From Pseudomicrostroma phylloplanum (Eukaryota; Basidiomycota; Exobasidiomycetes; Microstromatales), in contig BCHS01000013.1 in the NCBI GenBank assembly GCA_039545275.1, forward strand, positions 124,001-188,000: a stretch of DNA of 64,000 nt, read 5' to 3'. The notes below the pieces were generated by a model that did not search any database, was not told the origin of the DNA, and was given only the letters and a program-made list of their open reading frames with translations. The position numbers and the translations under genes are program-made. Positions 10,310-22,783 of the stretch are shown here, in pieces (position 1 is the first letter of the stretch; every line of letters starts with the position of its first letter).

Positions 10310-11639
10310 ATGTCTGCCTTGCCGATGACATCCCTGCGGCGGGCACTCGCACAAGCCGTACCTCGTGCCACTCTGCGCCTTGGCAACCCGCACTGTCGTC
10401 ATGCTCTGACCGCCTCTCGCGTGCAGGTCCGAGGTCTCCGCTCCCTCTCCGAGCTGGACGGCCCGATCCAGTCGCAAAAGCAAGCAACGGCCGCCAAGAA
10501 GGAGGCAGACCAGTCAGAAGCAGTCTCTGCCTCTAGCAGCTCCCACCCTGCCTCTTCTACTCGTCCACCCACCGCTTCGGCTTCTACCACGACGACGGCC
10601 GTCCTGTATGGAAAGGAGGCTGTCCCTCCGTCCGCCTCCAATGGGAGCAGCAAAAAGTCAGCCAAATCGGCACGGCAGTCCCTCATCATCACCCTCTCCT
10701 GCCCCGACGCTCAGGGTATCGTACACACCGTCACCGGCTGGCTCGCCTCGCGGTCCTACGACATCCGAGATTCGGCGCAGTACGGTGATCCGCAGACGAA
10801 CACCTTCTTCATGCGAGTGCACGCCTTGGGTCCTGAAGGCAGAGAGGTGGATGTAGCTGGATTGAGAGAGGAGTTCGGAAGGGATGTAGCGGGGAGGATG
10901 GGTGGAGAGAAGATGAAGTGGGAGATGGAGGAGGAGGATAAGAAGATCAAGGTTATGCTGATGGTCAGCAAGATTGGACGTGAGTAGAGCTGCGGGCCAA
11001 TCGCCTAGAAGAGAGGTACCATCTACTGACGTCCTCTTTGAAACAAATTCACCATGCTCTCTATGCTATGAAGACTGCATCCACGACCTCCTATACCGGC
11101 ACTCCGTAGGTGTCCTACCCATCGACATTCCCTGCATCGTCTCCAACCACCCCACCTTTGCCTCTCTAGCCGCTCAGCACAACATTCCCTTCCACCATCT
11201 CCCCATCGACTCTTCCCACACAAAAGAGTGGCAAGAAGAGCAGATCCTCCAGCTCATCTCTCAGCACAAAGTAGACCTAGTGGTACTAGCGAGATACATG
11301 CAGATCCTCTCACCGAAGTTGTGCGAGGTGATGTCTTCGCGGATCATCAATATCCACCACTCTTTCCTTCCCTCGTTCAAGGGAGCCAAGCCTTATCACC
11401 AAGCTCACTCCCGCGGTGTTAAGCTCATTGGAGCTACGGCCCATCTGGTCACTAGTGCCCTGGACGAGGGACCTATTATTGAGCAGGACGTGGAGAGGGT
11501 AGATCATTCGAGCACACCGGAGGAGCTGGTGAGAAAGGGAGCAGAGATTGAACAGAGGGTACTGGCTAGGGCAGTTAGGTGGAAGGCGGAGAGGAGGATC
11601 CTGGAGAATGGCGCAAAGACGGTCGTGTTTGGCTCGTGA
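10310..11639 (+). CDS. purU: Formyltetrahydrofolate deformylase, mitochondrial type
   Basis: Two exons (10310-10979, 11074-11639) give 411 residues. The first 45 residues are rich in Arg, Ala and Leu and lack acids, as in a mitochondrial presequence. A Ser/Thr/Ala linker follows. An ACT-type domain then begins at '[22 protein letters not shown]'. The splice restores '[14 protein letters not shown]', the start of the formyl-transferase-like domain. '[20 protein letters not shown]' and '[11 protein letters not shown]' carry the His and Asp expected for catalysis. The enzyme converts 10-formyl-THF to THF and formate, balancing the one-carbon pools. Length with the presequence and linker is longer than the roughly 280-residue bacterial enzyme. 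Family assignment is firm; location is inferred. Confidence 0.87.
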
Positions 11640-11755
11640 GAGAGAGAGAAGGAAGGAAATGCAGAGGAGATGGGGTAGATTGACTTGGACTTGGGGGTAT
11701 CACAATTGCATATACAGTAGACAACATCGCCTCCTCTCCTGCTCGAGACTCCCCC

Positions 11756-12909
11756 TCATTTGCACTTCCAACTCAAGATGACATACCCCTTCCTCTCCTC
11801 CTCCTTCACCCCCACTTCATCCTCCTCATCCACCTCCACCCCTCTCGGGCTAATCCCATCCACCTCCCACCCTTTGCACTTGTGCAGGTAGAAGCGCAAC
11901 GCGGCGGTATTGCATCTCCAGCATGTGAGCATGACTTTGCGCATGCCTGTATGGGTGGAGAGGTGGGAGAGGGAGGAGAGGAGGGCGGATCCTAGGCCGG
12001 TGCTGGAGTGGGAGGGGGAGATGGAGAGCTCGTAGCTATGAGGTGAGGAGCGAGGAGCGAGGCGCCAGGTCGGATGAGTGTCACCAAGTGGAGCTGAAGT
12101 CATCAGGAGCAGACTTACCAGTATCCCACAGGCAAGAGGCGCTCCACCTTTGGCCTCTTAACGACCAGCCTGCCCTTCCCACCTGGACCGCGCTTGGCGC
12201 TGGGTAGTGGTAGTACCCGCTTCTTCTGCAGTGGAGCTGAGGGCGAACCTTCCCCTGCTGCCTCTCGTCGAGTCTCATCCCGCTCTGTCCAGTCCACTTT
12301 TGTGCACTCCTCGGTATCGAATCGCCAGAGGATGAACCCCACGAGGCTCCTCTCTTCCTCCTCCTCCCCTTCTTTTGATTGATCTCCCTGTGCAGCCTTT
12401 GTGGAGCGCTCCCAAAGCAAGATCCACCTGCCCTGCTGCTGCGCATCGAACATCTCATCCTTCTTCTCTGCTGGGTTCCAGGCGCTGTTGAGCTCATAGC
12501 TGGACTGGAGGTTGCGTTGAAAGAGGTCGAAGATCTGAGCGCGGGTGAAGGCGGTGAGGAGGGCTGGGGATGTGATGAGGGTCGCGTCGAATGAGGTGGG
12601 TGGGAGGGGTTGCTGATCGCTACCGTGGGCTGCTTTGCAAACGGAGCCTTCGACTGCTCCGGACGTGAAGTGCTGGTCGCGGTCCTGCGGCGGGAAGGTC
12701 CATTGCCAGAGGCCGGTGTTCAGACCATGAAGGTGAGCCGCAAGAGTGGGCGCGTCAAGCTGCGAGGAAGGAGTCGTCGCAGCGATGAGCCTCTACTAGA
12801 TCCGTCACCCTGTATGTCCCCTCTCTATACTCACCTGCGCAGCCTGCTGTGCTACCGCTTTGGCTGGATGTACATCGCTCTGGCCCTGAGCATTGCTGCT
12901 GAGGGGCAT
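11756..12909 (-). CDS. NAA40: N-alpha-acetyltransferase 40 (NatD) homologue
   Basis: Three exons (12909-12835, 12759-12119, 12035-11756) give 331 residues. Joining them creates 'HGLNTGLWQWTFPPQDRDQHFT', 'LFQRNLQSSYELNSAWNPAEKKDEMFD' and 'PVGYCYELSISPSHSSTGLGSALLSSL', then 'KVMLTCWRCNTAALRFYLHKCKGWEVDGISP'. These follow the NatD pattern: the N-terminal strap, the GNAT acetyl-CoA loop (here GLGSAL) and the C-terminal beta strand. NatD acetylates the N-terminal serine of histones H4 and H2A. The Gly/Lys/Arg-rich region around residues 150-200 is a lineage insert. The start at 12909 is the nearest ATG giving the conserved first exon; its exact position is less certain than the core. Divergent from pyruvate kinase. 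Confidence 0.78.
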
Positions 12910-13582
12910 GAGTACGGACAGGGCTGGGCCAATGTTGACCTCGTCTGGACTGGAGGGTGTGTGTGGAGGAAGGACAGGCGGACGGCAAGACGGGAGCAGA
13001 GGCAGGCAGGGCAAGGCACACGCGCAGGGCACACGCTCAGACGCGGCACACGCACACCCCGACGGACAGACGGCGAGATTCTGGTGGGTGGCTCGAGCGT
13101 GTGGCGGGAGAGTGTGGGCGTGTGCCTGGGCGAAGAAAATTCGCCTTGTCCTTTGCCCCAACGGGTCGAGGCGCGGCGGAGGAGCAGGCAGGCAGCCAGG
13201 CAAGGCAGGCAAGGCCCAGTCTAATCTCTAAGGAAAAAATGCAGGGCAGCCAGGAAGAACAGCCGTGCGCCTAGGTGGGCGGGCCATGCTGTCCACTCTG
13301 CCCCCTCCCCCCCTTGTGCTTCCCGTTCCTCATCACCACTACCACCATCACCCCTTTCCTTCCATACCAAAGCATTCGCCTGAGCAGACCATCCAGTGTC
13401 ACTCCAATACCACCACTCTTCACCCTTACACTCTCTCCCTGTATCTTGGAAGAGTAGCCCGCGCATATCAGACGCAGCACAGATCAACGTCCATTATCGG
13501 CTAGCACAAGTTCCCTCCTGTTGCTAATCACATCGCACACATACCACATCCCTATACCTCACCTACGAACCCTTCTCTCGAC
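12910..13582. promoter_or_regulatory. Divergent promoter, NatD / pyruvate kinase
   Basis: A 673 bp region. It contains short G/C/A-rich direct repeats (AGGCA, GGCAA and CACACGC units around 12990-13060 and 13184-13217). Toward the pyruvate kinase start it holds a long C/T-rich tract (13300-13440), a common feature of highly expressed fungal promoters. No TATA box was identified. Confidence 0.45.
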
Positions 13583-15498
13583 ATGCTCTACCAGCCCATC
13601 GCCAGTGAGTACACATATCTGTCCCTGCTGCTGCTGCTGCTGCTCCCTGCACCGTCACTGCAACCTCGACCCCAAGCTGATCACCACCTCTCACCGCCTC
13701 ACCTCTCCACACCCAGAGTCCCAGCTCGAGTGGTATGCCTCCCTCAACCCACTCGAGCACTCCATCAGTGCTTCCAACAAGTACTTCCGTAAGACGTGAG
13801 TATCTTCACGGCCAGCCCTGATAACAAGGGGCTATCATCACTACTGTGACCGCCCGCGATAAGGCAACGAGTGCACTACTGACGTGCATATCCCCTCCCC
13901 CGTTGCTCCCCTCCAGCTCCATCATCGCAACTATCGGTCCCAAGACTATGAGCGTGGAGATGCTAGGAAACCTGCGCAAGGCCGGTATGAACATCGGTGA
14001 GTCATCAGCTGTCACGCGGCAAGGCACACTTGGCCCAAGGACATCTGCTCACCATCTGCCCTGTCGCGACGTGCTGTCCTCCCTTCCAGTCCGACTCAAT
14101 GCATCTCACGGATCTCACGAGTACTTCAAGACCGTAGTGGACAACTCCCGAGCCGCCGTCGCTGCCGCACAGGGTCGTCCTCTGGCCATTGCCCTTGACA
14201 CCAAGGGACCCGAGATGCGAACCGGTGTCATGACAAATGGCGACGACGTCAAGATCACCATCGGACACGAGTTCTACGTCACCATGGACGAAAAGTACGC
14301 AGAGAGCTGCTCTGCCGAGTACCTCTACATCGACTACAAGAACCTCGCCAAGAAGGTCGAGGTAGGAAGGATCATCTACATTGACGATGGTATCCTCGCT
14401 CTCGAGGTCATCGCCATCGAGTCTGACCTCCTGGTCAAGGTACGAGCCGTCAACAACGGTACCCTCTCCAACAAGAAGGGTGTCAACTTGCCCCTCACCG
14501 ACGTCGACCTGCCCGCCATCTCCGAGAAGGACAAGAAGGACCTGCTCTGGGCTGTCGACAACAACCTTGACATGGTCTTTGCCTCGTTCATCCGAAGGGG
14601 TTCCGATGTCCGAACCATCCGTGAGATTCTGGGAGAGAAGGGAGCTCACATCAAGATCATCTCCAAGGTCGAGAACCACCAGGGTGTCCTCAACTTCGAC
14701 GAGATTCTGCGCGAGTCGGACGGTATCATGGTTGCCCGAGGTGACCTGGGTATCGAGATCCCAGCTCCCCAGGTCTTCATGGCCCAGAAGATGATGATCG
14801 CCAAGTGCAACATTGCCGGCAAGCCATCCATCTGCGCTACCCAGATGCTCGAGTCGATGATCGTCAACAACCGACCCACCCGTGCCGAGGTGTCGGATGT
14901 AGCCAACGCCGTCCTGGACGGTGCTGACTGTGTCATGCTGTCCGGAGAGACTGCCAAGGGAGCTTACCCTCTGGAGGCTGTTCGTATGATGGCCGAGACT
15001 GCCTTCCTGGCTGAGCAGTCCATCTCCTACGTTCCCCTCTTCAACGAGATGCGCACTCTGACTCAGGTGCCCACTGAGACTTCCGAGACTGTGGCCATGG
15101 CTGCCGTCGCCGCCTCTCTCGAGCAGCAGGCACACGCCATCCTGCTCATGTCCACCTCGGGCAACACTGCCAGGCTGGTGTCCAAGTACCGCCCACGATG
15201 CCCCATCCTGACCATTACCCGTGACGAGCACACCGAGAGGGACGTGCACCTGTACCGAGGATGCTACGGCATGTTCTTCCCTTATCCTCGTCCCGCAGAC
15301 GAGTCTGGCTGGCAGAAGGATGTGGACAACCGAATCAAGTACGGACTCAGCGAGGCCCTCAGGTTGGGCATTGTTGAGAAGGGAGGAGTGTGCATCGTCC
15401 TGCAGGGCTGGAGGGGTGGAACAGGTAACACCAACTCGCTGCGCGTACTCAATGTGCCCGACGCTGCTGCCGACTTCCAGATGGAGACTCTCAAGTAA
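13583..15498 (+). CDS. CDC19: Pyruvate kinase
   Basis: Four exons (13583-13604, 13717-13795, 13917-13996, 14090-15498) give 529 residues. The introns are crowded at the 5' end. The reconstructed start runs from '[11 protein letters not shown]' to '[12 protein letters not shown]' and '[16 protein letters not shown]'. The core has '[12 protein letters not shown]', '[19 protein letters not shown]', the signature '[13 protein letters not shown]', '[34 protein letters not shown]' and the allosteric C-domain. It transfers phosphate from phosphoenolpyruvate to ADP in the cytosol, the last step of glycolysis. Metal, K+ and PEP-binding residues are visible (NASHG, RGDLG, SGETA). Length is normal for fungi. 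Codon use is strongly biased to C-ending codons, as expected for a highly expressed gene. Confidence 0.97.
13625..13645 (+). repeat. CTG microsatellite in pyruvate kinase intron 1
   Basis: About six CTG units lie inside the first intron of the pyruvate kinase gene. Confidence 0.8.
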
Positions 15499-16093
15499 AA
15501 AAGTTTAGAAGAGACGATGCGGGGAGGGTGCGGTGGAGAGGATGGGGAGCGGAGCAGGGCCGCGGTGGCATCGTATTGTTAGCTCCTCGGCACCATAGAG
15601 CGCCATCCCTATCCTTGGTGCCCCCTTTTGTGTTCTCTTGTTGCGCGAGAGTCATCTCTCGTGCCGTGGCTCGTTCCTCTCACAACACACACACAATGTA
15701 AAGTGAATTTTCTCTCTTGGAGCATAAAGCGAGTGCTTAGAAGCTTGAGTGCGTTGTGCACTTTCGGAATTCATCTGGGCAAATTGTCAAATGACAGCCC
15801 GTCTCGCACAGACCTCACAGACCTCACGGCCCGGCGGAACGAGAAAACAGTCTAGTCTATGCATTGCCCCACATGGCATGGCATGGCAATGGCAGGTGCG
15901 CTTCCTAGACTCCAACACGCCCCGCCCCGCCCTGCCTGCTTCCTGCTTCCATACCCTGCTGCGCAGAGCAGAGCACTCACTTCTAGATCCTTTCTGCCTG
16001 GGACCTTTGACCTCTGCTTCTCTCGCCTGGGGTGTCAGCTTCCTCTGTTGGGGTATCAGCCTGCTTCCTCTCCCTTTAGGATTGTCAGCGGTC
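15499..16093. other. Intergenic region, pyruvate kinase 3' flank / MFS promoter
   Basis: A 595 bp region with the pyruvate kinase 3' UTR on the left and the MFS promoter on the right. A short GCATG direct repeat occurs at about 15875-15895. No additional gene is supported. Confidence 0.45.
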
Positions 16094-18317
16094 ATGGTAG
16101 AGCCTCGCCCACGCCTGAGCATCGATGGCGCCGCTCCTCGCGCCCAGAGCTATGCGGGATACTCGACTCTGCACCCGCTGCAGGAAGCCGGCTCCTCCTC
16201 CTCCTCATCATCGCGACCTGCTGTCCCTCGTACCAGTACCGGTTTCAACACAGGTGCGGGTGCGGGTGTGGGAGCGGGAGGGGGTGGGCAGCGACCCCAG
16301 CGACCTCAAACTCTCTTCCTCTCCCCTTCCTACTCCCATCCTTCCTCTTCATACGCCATCGATGCTTCACCCAGCCGGTCGAAGATGATCCGGAGCGTCT
16401 CCGCCGTAGGAGCGCCCTCGCTCGCAATGGAGAGCGAGACGGTCCTCTGGCGAGGGGGAGCGCAGGGCGAGACGCCGCTGGACAAGACGATCAACGTCAT
16501 CGGTATGGGACGGTACCAATGGGCTCTTCTCCTCCTTACTGGATGCGGGTACGCAGCGGATAATGCCTGGCTGCAGGGGGTGGCAATCATACTCCCTCGA
16601 GTGCAAAAGGATTTCGAGGTGCCCGATGGACAAATCGGTCTGCTCAGCTCGTGCACATTCGCAGGTATGATGCTCGGCGCCTTTGCCTGGGGGACCTGGT
16701 CTGACGCGAATGGACGGAAGCTGGCATTCGACGGGACACTACTCCTCGTGACCATCTTCGGCTTCCTTTCCGCCTTTGCAGGCTCCTTCTCCACGCTCTG
16801 CCTCGGTCTCTTTTGCTTGGGACTCGGATTGGGAGGGTCGATGCCTACGGATGGACTGGTGTTTGTGGAGAATCTGCCAAAGGAGAAGCAGTACCTCCTG
16901 ACCTTCCTCAGCGTATTCTTCAGTATGGGATCGGTGGCGAGCTCGGTACTGGGCTTGCTCATCATACCGGGATCGGTGCAGAGGTGGAGATGGTTCTTGG
17001 GGAGTCTTGCTGCATTGGTGAGTGACAGGCAGGTAGGGATCCCTGCATAACGGGGACAATGACACTAAACGCCCGTACTATCCACTCTTTCAATAGACGA
17101 CCTTCTTCCTCAGTCTCCGGATAGTCTTCTTCCGCCTAATCGAATCACCCAGGTACCTCGCCTCTTCGGGAAGGTACGAAGAAGCGCGGGAAGCTCTACA
17201 GAAGATTGCAGCATACAATGGAGCTCCGCTGCCCGTTGCTCTGAGCGATGTTCGTGATCAGGCAGAAGTTGCTGGCGGAGGAGCAGGAGGAGGTGGAGGA
17301 GGGGGAGGGACTTCAAGGCAGGGCAAGTCTGGACGACAACGGCAGACTAATTCTCGAGGTGGATATTCGGCGGTGGCTAGTGATGACCCTCTGGAAGCTT
17401 CGGAAGGGGCAGACGAAGCGACAGAGCAGGAAGAAAGGGCAGCATCACAGAGCGCACCGCCGAAGTGGGCAGAGGATTGGCTGCCGGCTGCTCTTGGCGA
17501 TGCGCTCTCGCCTCTGCTGGCAAAGTATGGCGCCTTGTTCGATGACCAGTGGCGGTTGACGACGGTGCTCGTGTGGAGTATCTGGACTAGCGTATCCCTC
17601 GCCTACACAGTGAGTGATGGCGGGAGAGAGGCTTCTCGATATGCTCCGATGTAGCTCTTGAGCTGACCCTGCCTTAACTCTCCACTACAGATGTTCAATG
17701 TCTTTCTCCCCAAGTTCCTCGAATCACGGCTCACCACCCCCACGGCCCCCTCCGAGCCGAGCGCCGTGATGCGCGACTACCTCTTCTACGCCCTCGCCTC
17801 TCTCCCCGGCTCCCTCCTCGGCGCATGGACCGTAGAGACTCGTCTCGGACGCAAGGGGACCATGGCGCTCAGTCTAGCTCTGACGGCCATGGGGATGCTG
17901 AGCTTCATCCAGGCGGGGGAGAGGTGGCAGATCATACTTAGCTCGATGCTCATCTCGCTCACGGCTACAACGGCGTATGCGGCGTTGTATGGATATACCC
18001 CGGAGGTGTTCGAGACGGAGGTTAGAGGGACTGCTTCTGGCGTGAGTTTCGAAGCGCCCGTCCACCAGCACCAGAAGAGAAGCTCTTGCTGACCTCTCTA
18101 CCCACTTCCTCCGCTTCATCATCAGACTGCCTCTGGCCTCTCACGGTTAGCCGGCATCATCGCGCCCTTACTCGCCGGCTGGCTCTTCTCTATCTCGATC
18201 AATGTCCCGCTGGTACTGTCTGTGATCCTCTTTGTCACGGCCGCAGCAATGTGTCTGGCTTTGCCAATTGAGACGCGGCGAGTAAGAGAGGTGGGGGAGG
18301 AAAGCGACGAGACTTAA
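16094..18317 (+). CDS. MFS transporter, SV2/SVOP-like sugar-porter-type family
   Basis: Four exons (16094-17017, 17097-17609, 17691-18041, 18126-18317) give 659 residues. About 130 Ser/Gly-rich N-terminal residues precede 'DKTINVIGMGRYQWALLLLTGCGYAADNAWLQGVAIILP', which is the TM1 motif of SVOP-like carriers. 'GTWSDANGRK' is the conserved loop 2-3 motif. A central cytosolic loop of roughly 120 residues is Gly- and Glu-rich. The last exons carry 'ETRLGRKGTM', 'YGYTPEVFETEVRGTASGTASGLSRLAGIIAPLLAGWL' and the end of TM12. Twelve membrane segments are expected at the plasma membrane. Substrate cannot be assigned. The start is the first ATG in frame near the beginning of a conserved-looking leader; an upstream ATG in the same ORF is possible but unlikely. 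Confidence 0.82.
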
Positions 18318-18808
18318 CAAGTTGTTGTCCTCGTTGTCGACTGTACTGCAATGTCACACCCTTTTCTTTTCCCCACAAAGTGCCATCGAGAGCCTCCCTG
18401 CGACGTCTGACCTGTTGCGGCCACAGAGACCTGCTGAAGGAGGTGTGATAGAAGTCGTCGTCGATGCCAAGCGGTTGGATGCTCCTTGGCAGGCAGAGGT
18501 CATCTTCGGCTACGGCTCCTTATGCTCCCGGTCCGGTGTGCAGAGGGAAGAGAGCAACAGATGCCCAGCCAGCCGAGTCGAGGCCAAAGGTGAGCGGGCC
18601 ACCCTAATTCAATTCCGCGGCGCATCCCTCGTCCGTCCTGGCTGCTAATCCTCGTCGAGCAACATACTCATCGTCTCTGCTTTTACCCTTCTGTCCTTCC
18701 AACCATACATTCGTTGCCAGCATCTTTTAATCCCTCGTCCCATCCTTACTAGTAGAAAAGGGCCGCTTCATCCTCGGTCACCTGCTCTCTCTCACCAGAT
18801 CAGGGAAA
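18318..18808. other. Intergenic region, promoter of kinase gene
   Basis: A 491 bp stretch between the MFS gene end and the kinase start, both on plus. No feature other than C/T-rich sequence near the ATG was seen. Confidence 0.4.
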
Positions 18809-21800
18809 ATGACTCGCGGCTCCGCAACTGCTTCTCCCGAGCCGGGCAGCGGCAGCGGTCAGCCAGAGGAAGAGGAGCAGGATCAGGCCGATCAGATCAC
18901 CGTGTCGGAGGAGCCGGCAACGATGTCCTCTTCGCCGTCGTCTTCGAATCACTCGCCTGGAGACTCGCCACCGAGAGCACCTATTGCATTGGCGACTTCG
19001 CCTTCGGCTGCTCGCGCTCGTGGGCAGGCGTCAGAGGGAAAGCGGGAGGAGAATGGAGAGGGTGAGCAGCAGCAGCAGCAGCAGCAGCAGTGGACGTCAT
19101 CACCACCTCCGTCCTCTTCGCCCGTACAAGAAAATGGGGACCATGCGGAGGGAGAGAGCGCTTCTCCAGTCGCCGCCTCGCCTTCTTCGGAGCGTAGGAA
19201 CTCCAATCCACCTCCAGCGGCTCAGAGCAATGCGGTCGCAGAGCCTAGCGAGACAAAATCCCAGGAAGCGAGACGGGAGGAACGTCCAGCGCGGAATCAG
19301 TCACGGCAGCCGAGTAGGGAGTACAAGGAGACGCTTGATGCCACGACAAAGGACGAGAAGGTTCGTTGATCCGGCGATCGTTGGACAACCGGCATTGATG
19401 GCTGACCTCTCACCTCTTCACTTCCACAGGACGGCACTCGTATGCTCAACCAGTACCACCTCACTCGGGTCATCGGTCAGGGCGCCTACGGCGTCGTCTT
19501 CGAAGGTCGTCTGCGCGAGGACCCTTCACAGATTTTTGCAGTCAAGGAGCTCTCCAAGACTCGTCTGAAGAAGTCACGCCGGAGCGAACAGCTCAGAAGG
19601 TCTGGCGCTGCTAGAGGGGGACTGAGAGGTAGAGGGTTACAGAGGGGACCCTCGAGGGGAGCTTCTTCGGATAAGGAGGAGGATAAGGATCCACTGGAGC
19701 TGATACGGAGAGAAATCGCGATCATGAAGAAGCTCGATCATCCGAATATCATTTCACTCCACGAGGTCTTGGACGATCCGTCGAGAGATGAGCTGTACAT
19801 GGTGGTGGAGTATTGTCCGTGAGTAGATCCGCTGATCTGATCAAGGTCTGCGCATTTGAGCAACCCATGCTGAATTCCCCCTCGCTGCCAAATGCTCTAC
19901 AGGGGAGGGATCGTTATCGATGTCAAGCTACACGAGCGGACCACACCACTGAAAGAGGATGTTGCTCGGTCCTACTTTGTGCAGATCCTCCTGGGCATCG
20001 AGTACCTCCATTCGAGCGACATTGTCCACCGAGACATCAAGCCCGCCAACATCCTGTTAGCCGAGGGCGGCAAGACTTGCAAGATCGTAGACTTTGGCGT
20101 CTCGGAGCTTTTCGCTCCCTCGGAGAAGCCCGCAGATGAAGTCTCCACCGCCAGAGGGCAGGGTACGCCGGCCTTTCTCAGCCCGGAGATCTGCTCGGCT
20201 CGAGCTCCCTCTCGAGAATCGACAGGCGAGAGGAGACCGTCTGCCGGGGAAGGGGCGAGCCCGGATAAGCCTGGCGTCAAGTCGGAACGAGAAACTTCAG
20301 GGTACCGGGACGATATGTGGGCCTTCGGAGTCACCCTATACTGCATGGTGGTGGGTCACCTGCCCTTTGACAAGTCGGGATTCATGGATCTATACGAGGC
20401 CATATGCAACGAAGAGCCCGAATACCCGTCTCACCTGTCACAGGAATGCGTCGATCTCCTCCAGAAGTTTTTGATGAAGGATCCGGAGAAGCGCATCACC
20501 ATCGAGGACGCACGAGAGCATCAGTGGGTCACATTGGCTGGTACAGCACCTATCCCTTCGGCTGCCAAGAATCTCAGCGCCGTGGTCAGTGAGATCACGG
20601 AAGACGAGCTGCGCAAGGCCATTTGCAGGGTCTCGGGCGTTTTCGCAGTAGCAAGAGCTGTCACGAAGTTCAAGAGACGCAAGAGCACAGCGAGGTCTAC
20701 CAGCAGCAGTACGAATGGAGACGGAGGCCAAAACAGCAACGATCGTCAGGGATCCCTGCTGTGGTCCGCTGCCTCCTCTTCGAATCCTTCCTCGCCACAT
20801 GTACAACAGGGACCGTACGACTCTCCTCTGGCATCTCCTTCTGTCTCCCGGGCCGGGACCATCATCTCTTCACTGACGGGAGGTGAGTCCGGATTGGGCC
20901 TGACGTCCGCCTTCAACAGCTTGAGGGGCCTTGGCTTCGGAGGCGGGCAGAGTGGAACATCGGACGACGGGCGTCAGGCCTCTCTGGAGGAAACAAAGAA
21001 AGGCACTGATGCTGCAGACACGAAAACGAAGGAGCCGGAACAACCAGCGACATCTCTCATCTCTCCCCTGTCCTGGGCGAGATCGGCTGGATCGTCCTCC
21101 AGCTTGAGAAGTAGCATCCCGAGCCTCCCCTCGGCAATTAACACTGCCGCCTCTGCCGGCGCGAAAACGCTCGGTCTTGGTACAATCGCCGAAGTGAACA
21201 CGCCCGCGTCTCCGGAAAGCAAGTCTGGTTGGCCGCTCTCAAAGGGCACGAAGGGAGGACCGGCTCAAGAGAAGAGCAAGGATGACTCGGACTCCGTCGA
21301 CGTGGTGGCCTCCCCCAGTGAGGAAGAAGAGCAGCAGGGCTCGAACTCGCCTACCAAGGTCGAATCGCCTTCTGGCGAAGAGGCAGGAGGAGACCCGTGC
21401 GAGATCCCCGCTGATCGGCGTCAGAGCCACAGCGAACGTCTGCATGCATCGCTGAAAGCTCTCGAAGCGCGCTTGGAAGCCCGGATGAGACAGTCTGACC
21501 CTACGGGCGCTACAAAGCATCTCAGCAATCGCCTACAACAGGCCGGACCGCTGGACCGCCTCTCTGCGGGTCTCAAGGGCTTCGGTCTGGATACGATTTC
21601 GGCTACGCTTGCTGAACTCACTGGTCAGGATAGAAAGCACACGCGGGCAAAGGACGAGGATGCCAAGAAGGACAAAGAGGATGCTGATCAGGACCGCCCA
21701 GACTCCGACAGCGAGGAGAATGAGCAACGTCGTCCCTCTCATCGGCCAGACTCTCTCATCGAGCCGGACCACCTCAAGGAGGACGAAGAAGGCCACAATG

Positions 21801-22783
21801 TGCACACGGGCCGCAAGACGTCGCGGGGGACTGCCTCTTCGGGAGTGAAGGTGGACCGTTTCTCCGAGCAACAGGAGCACTGGGCTCGCGTTCAGGCTCG
21901 AGAACGCGGAGATGAGTCTTCCTCTTCCCTGCTGGAGAGCAACGAGAGACCACATCTCTTCGATGGACCTGTCGTGGAGAGTCCTGTGCGCGAGGAGGTG
22001 CCGATGGACCAGGCGGTGCAGACGCTCAGCGCCCTCATTCCCGACGGGGAAGATGACGACCACGACCTGCAGGAGGACGAAAAGAAGCTGGTTGCGGATT
22101 CTGGGCCTGCAGATATGGGCAGCAGCAATGAGAGCGGCACCAGCGGCACCAGCAAGGGCAGCGGCGACTACTTTACCTCTTCCCTCGGTCCCAAGTCCAA
22201 AGCTGCCGCCCAGCACCGGGAGAGGCAGCGGCAGCGTCAACAACCGCAAAGTGAAGGGAAGGAAGGAGAAGAGGGCGCGCCGCCTTTCTCGGCCGACGCC
22301 TCGTCAGGCGCCATCGACCCGCACTCGGGCCGGATCGACGGGGACGTGCAGGTGGGCGATGGTGGGCCGATGCACCACATTGAGCGACCCGCGGTGGGTG
22401 AGCTCAGCGCAGATGAGAAGCACGCCCCGCCGGTTGAGTCGGAGAGCGAGAGTGGCAGCGGTGGCACTGGCGCTGGCGCTGCCGAGGGAAGTGGCGGCAG
22501 CAGCAAGAGCAAGCCCGACGCGGACCCTACTAGAAGTGCGACCTCCCCAGAGACAGAGAAGGAAGGAGCGGACACGGAGCCACGGAGAGACACCCGACTC
22601 GAAGCACAGTCAGCCACACAAACACCACAAGACACATGCACGCACTCAAAACGCGCGGCGGCCGGACCAATCAGTACCGAGGACTCGCTTCCTGCGTCTG
22701 GGTTTGGCGACGATGATGGGCAGGGAGGCGAGGGCGTGTCGAGGGACCGCAAGAAGGGGGGACAGGGCGCTGCGGTCCTCTGA
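18809..22783 (+). CDS. Ser/Thr protein kinase, CaMKK / Snf1-activating-kinase type
   Basis: Three exons (18809-19360, 19430-19818, 19903-22783) give 1273 residues. The kinase domain runs from about residue 190 to 480. It has the glycine loop 'VIGQGAYGVVFEGR', catalytic Lys in 'FAVKELSKTRLKKS', 'IVHRDIKPANILL', 'VDFGVSEL' and 'GTPAFLSPEI'. A basic insert lies after the Lys strand, and 'EYCPGGIVIDV' is typical of the CaMKK/LKB1-like group (Ssp1, Elm1, Sak1). Such kinases phosphorylate AMPK/Snf1. The N-terminus is Ser/Glu-rich with a Q8 run (19067-19090). The C-terminal tail of nearly 800 residues is disordered and acidic. The first intron has an uncommon donor (GTTCGT), so that border is the least certain. 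Confidence 0.85.
19067..19090 (+). repeat. CAG microsatellite coding Q8
   Basis: Eight CAG codons in the N-terminal disordered part of the kinase gene; in frame, so likely to vary in length between strains. Confidence 0.85.

Noticed and set aside
14005..15249. Minus-strand ORF of 414 codons opposite pyruvate kinase
   Set aside because: Shadow frame of a highly C-ending-codon gene; composition is Gly/Val/Leu/Asp-rich and not protein-like.
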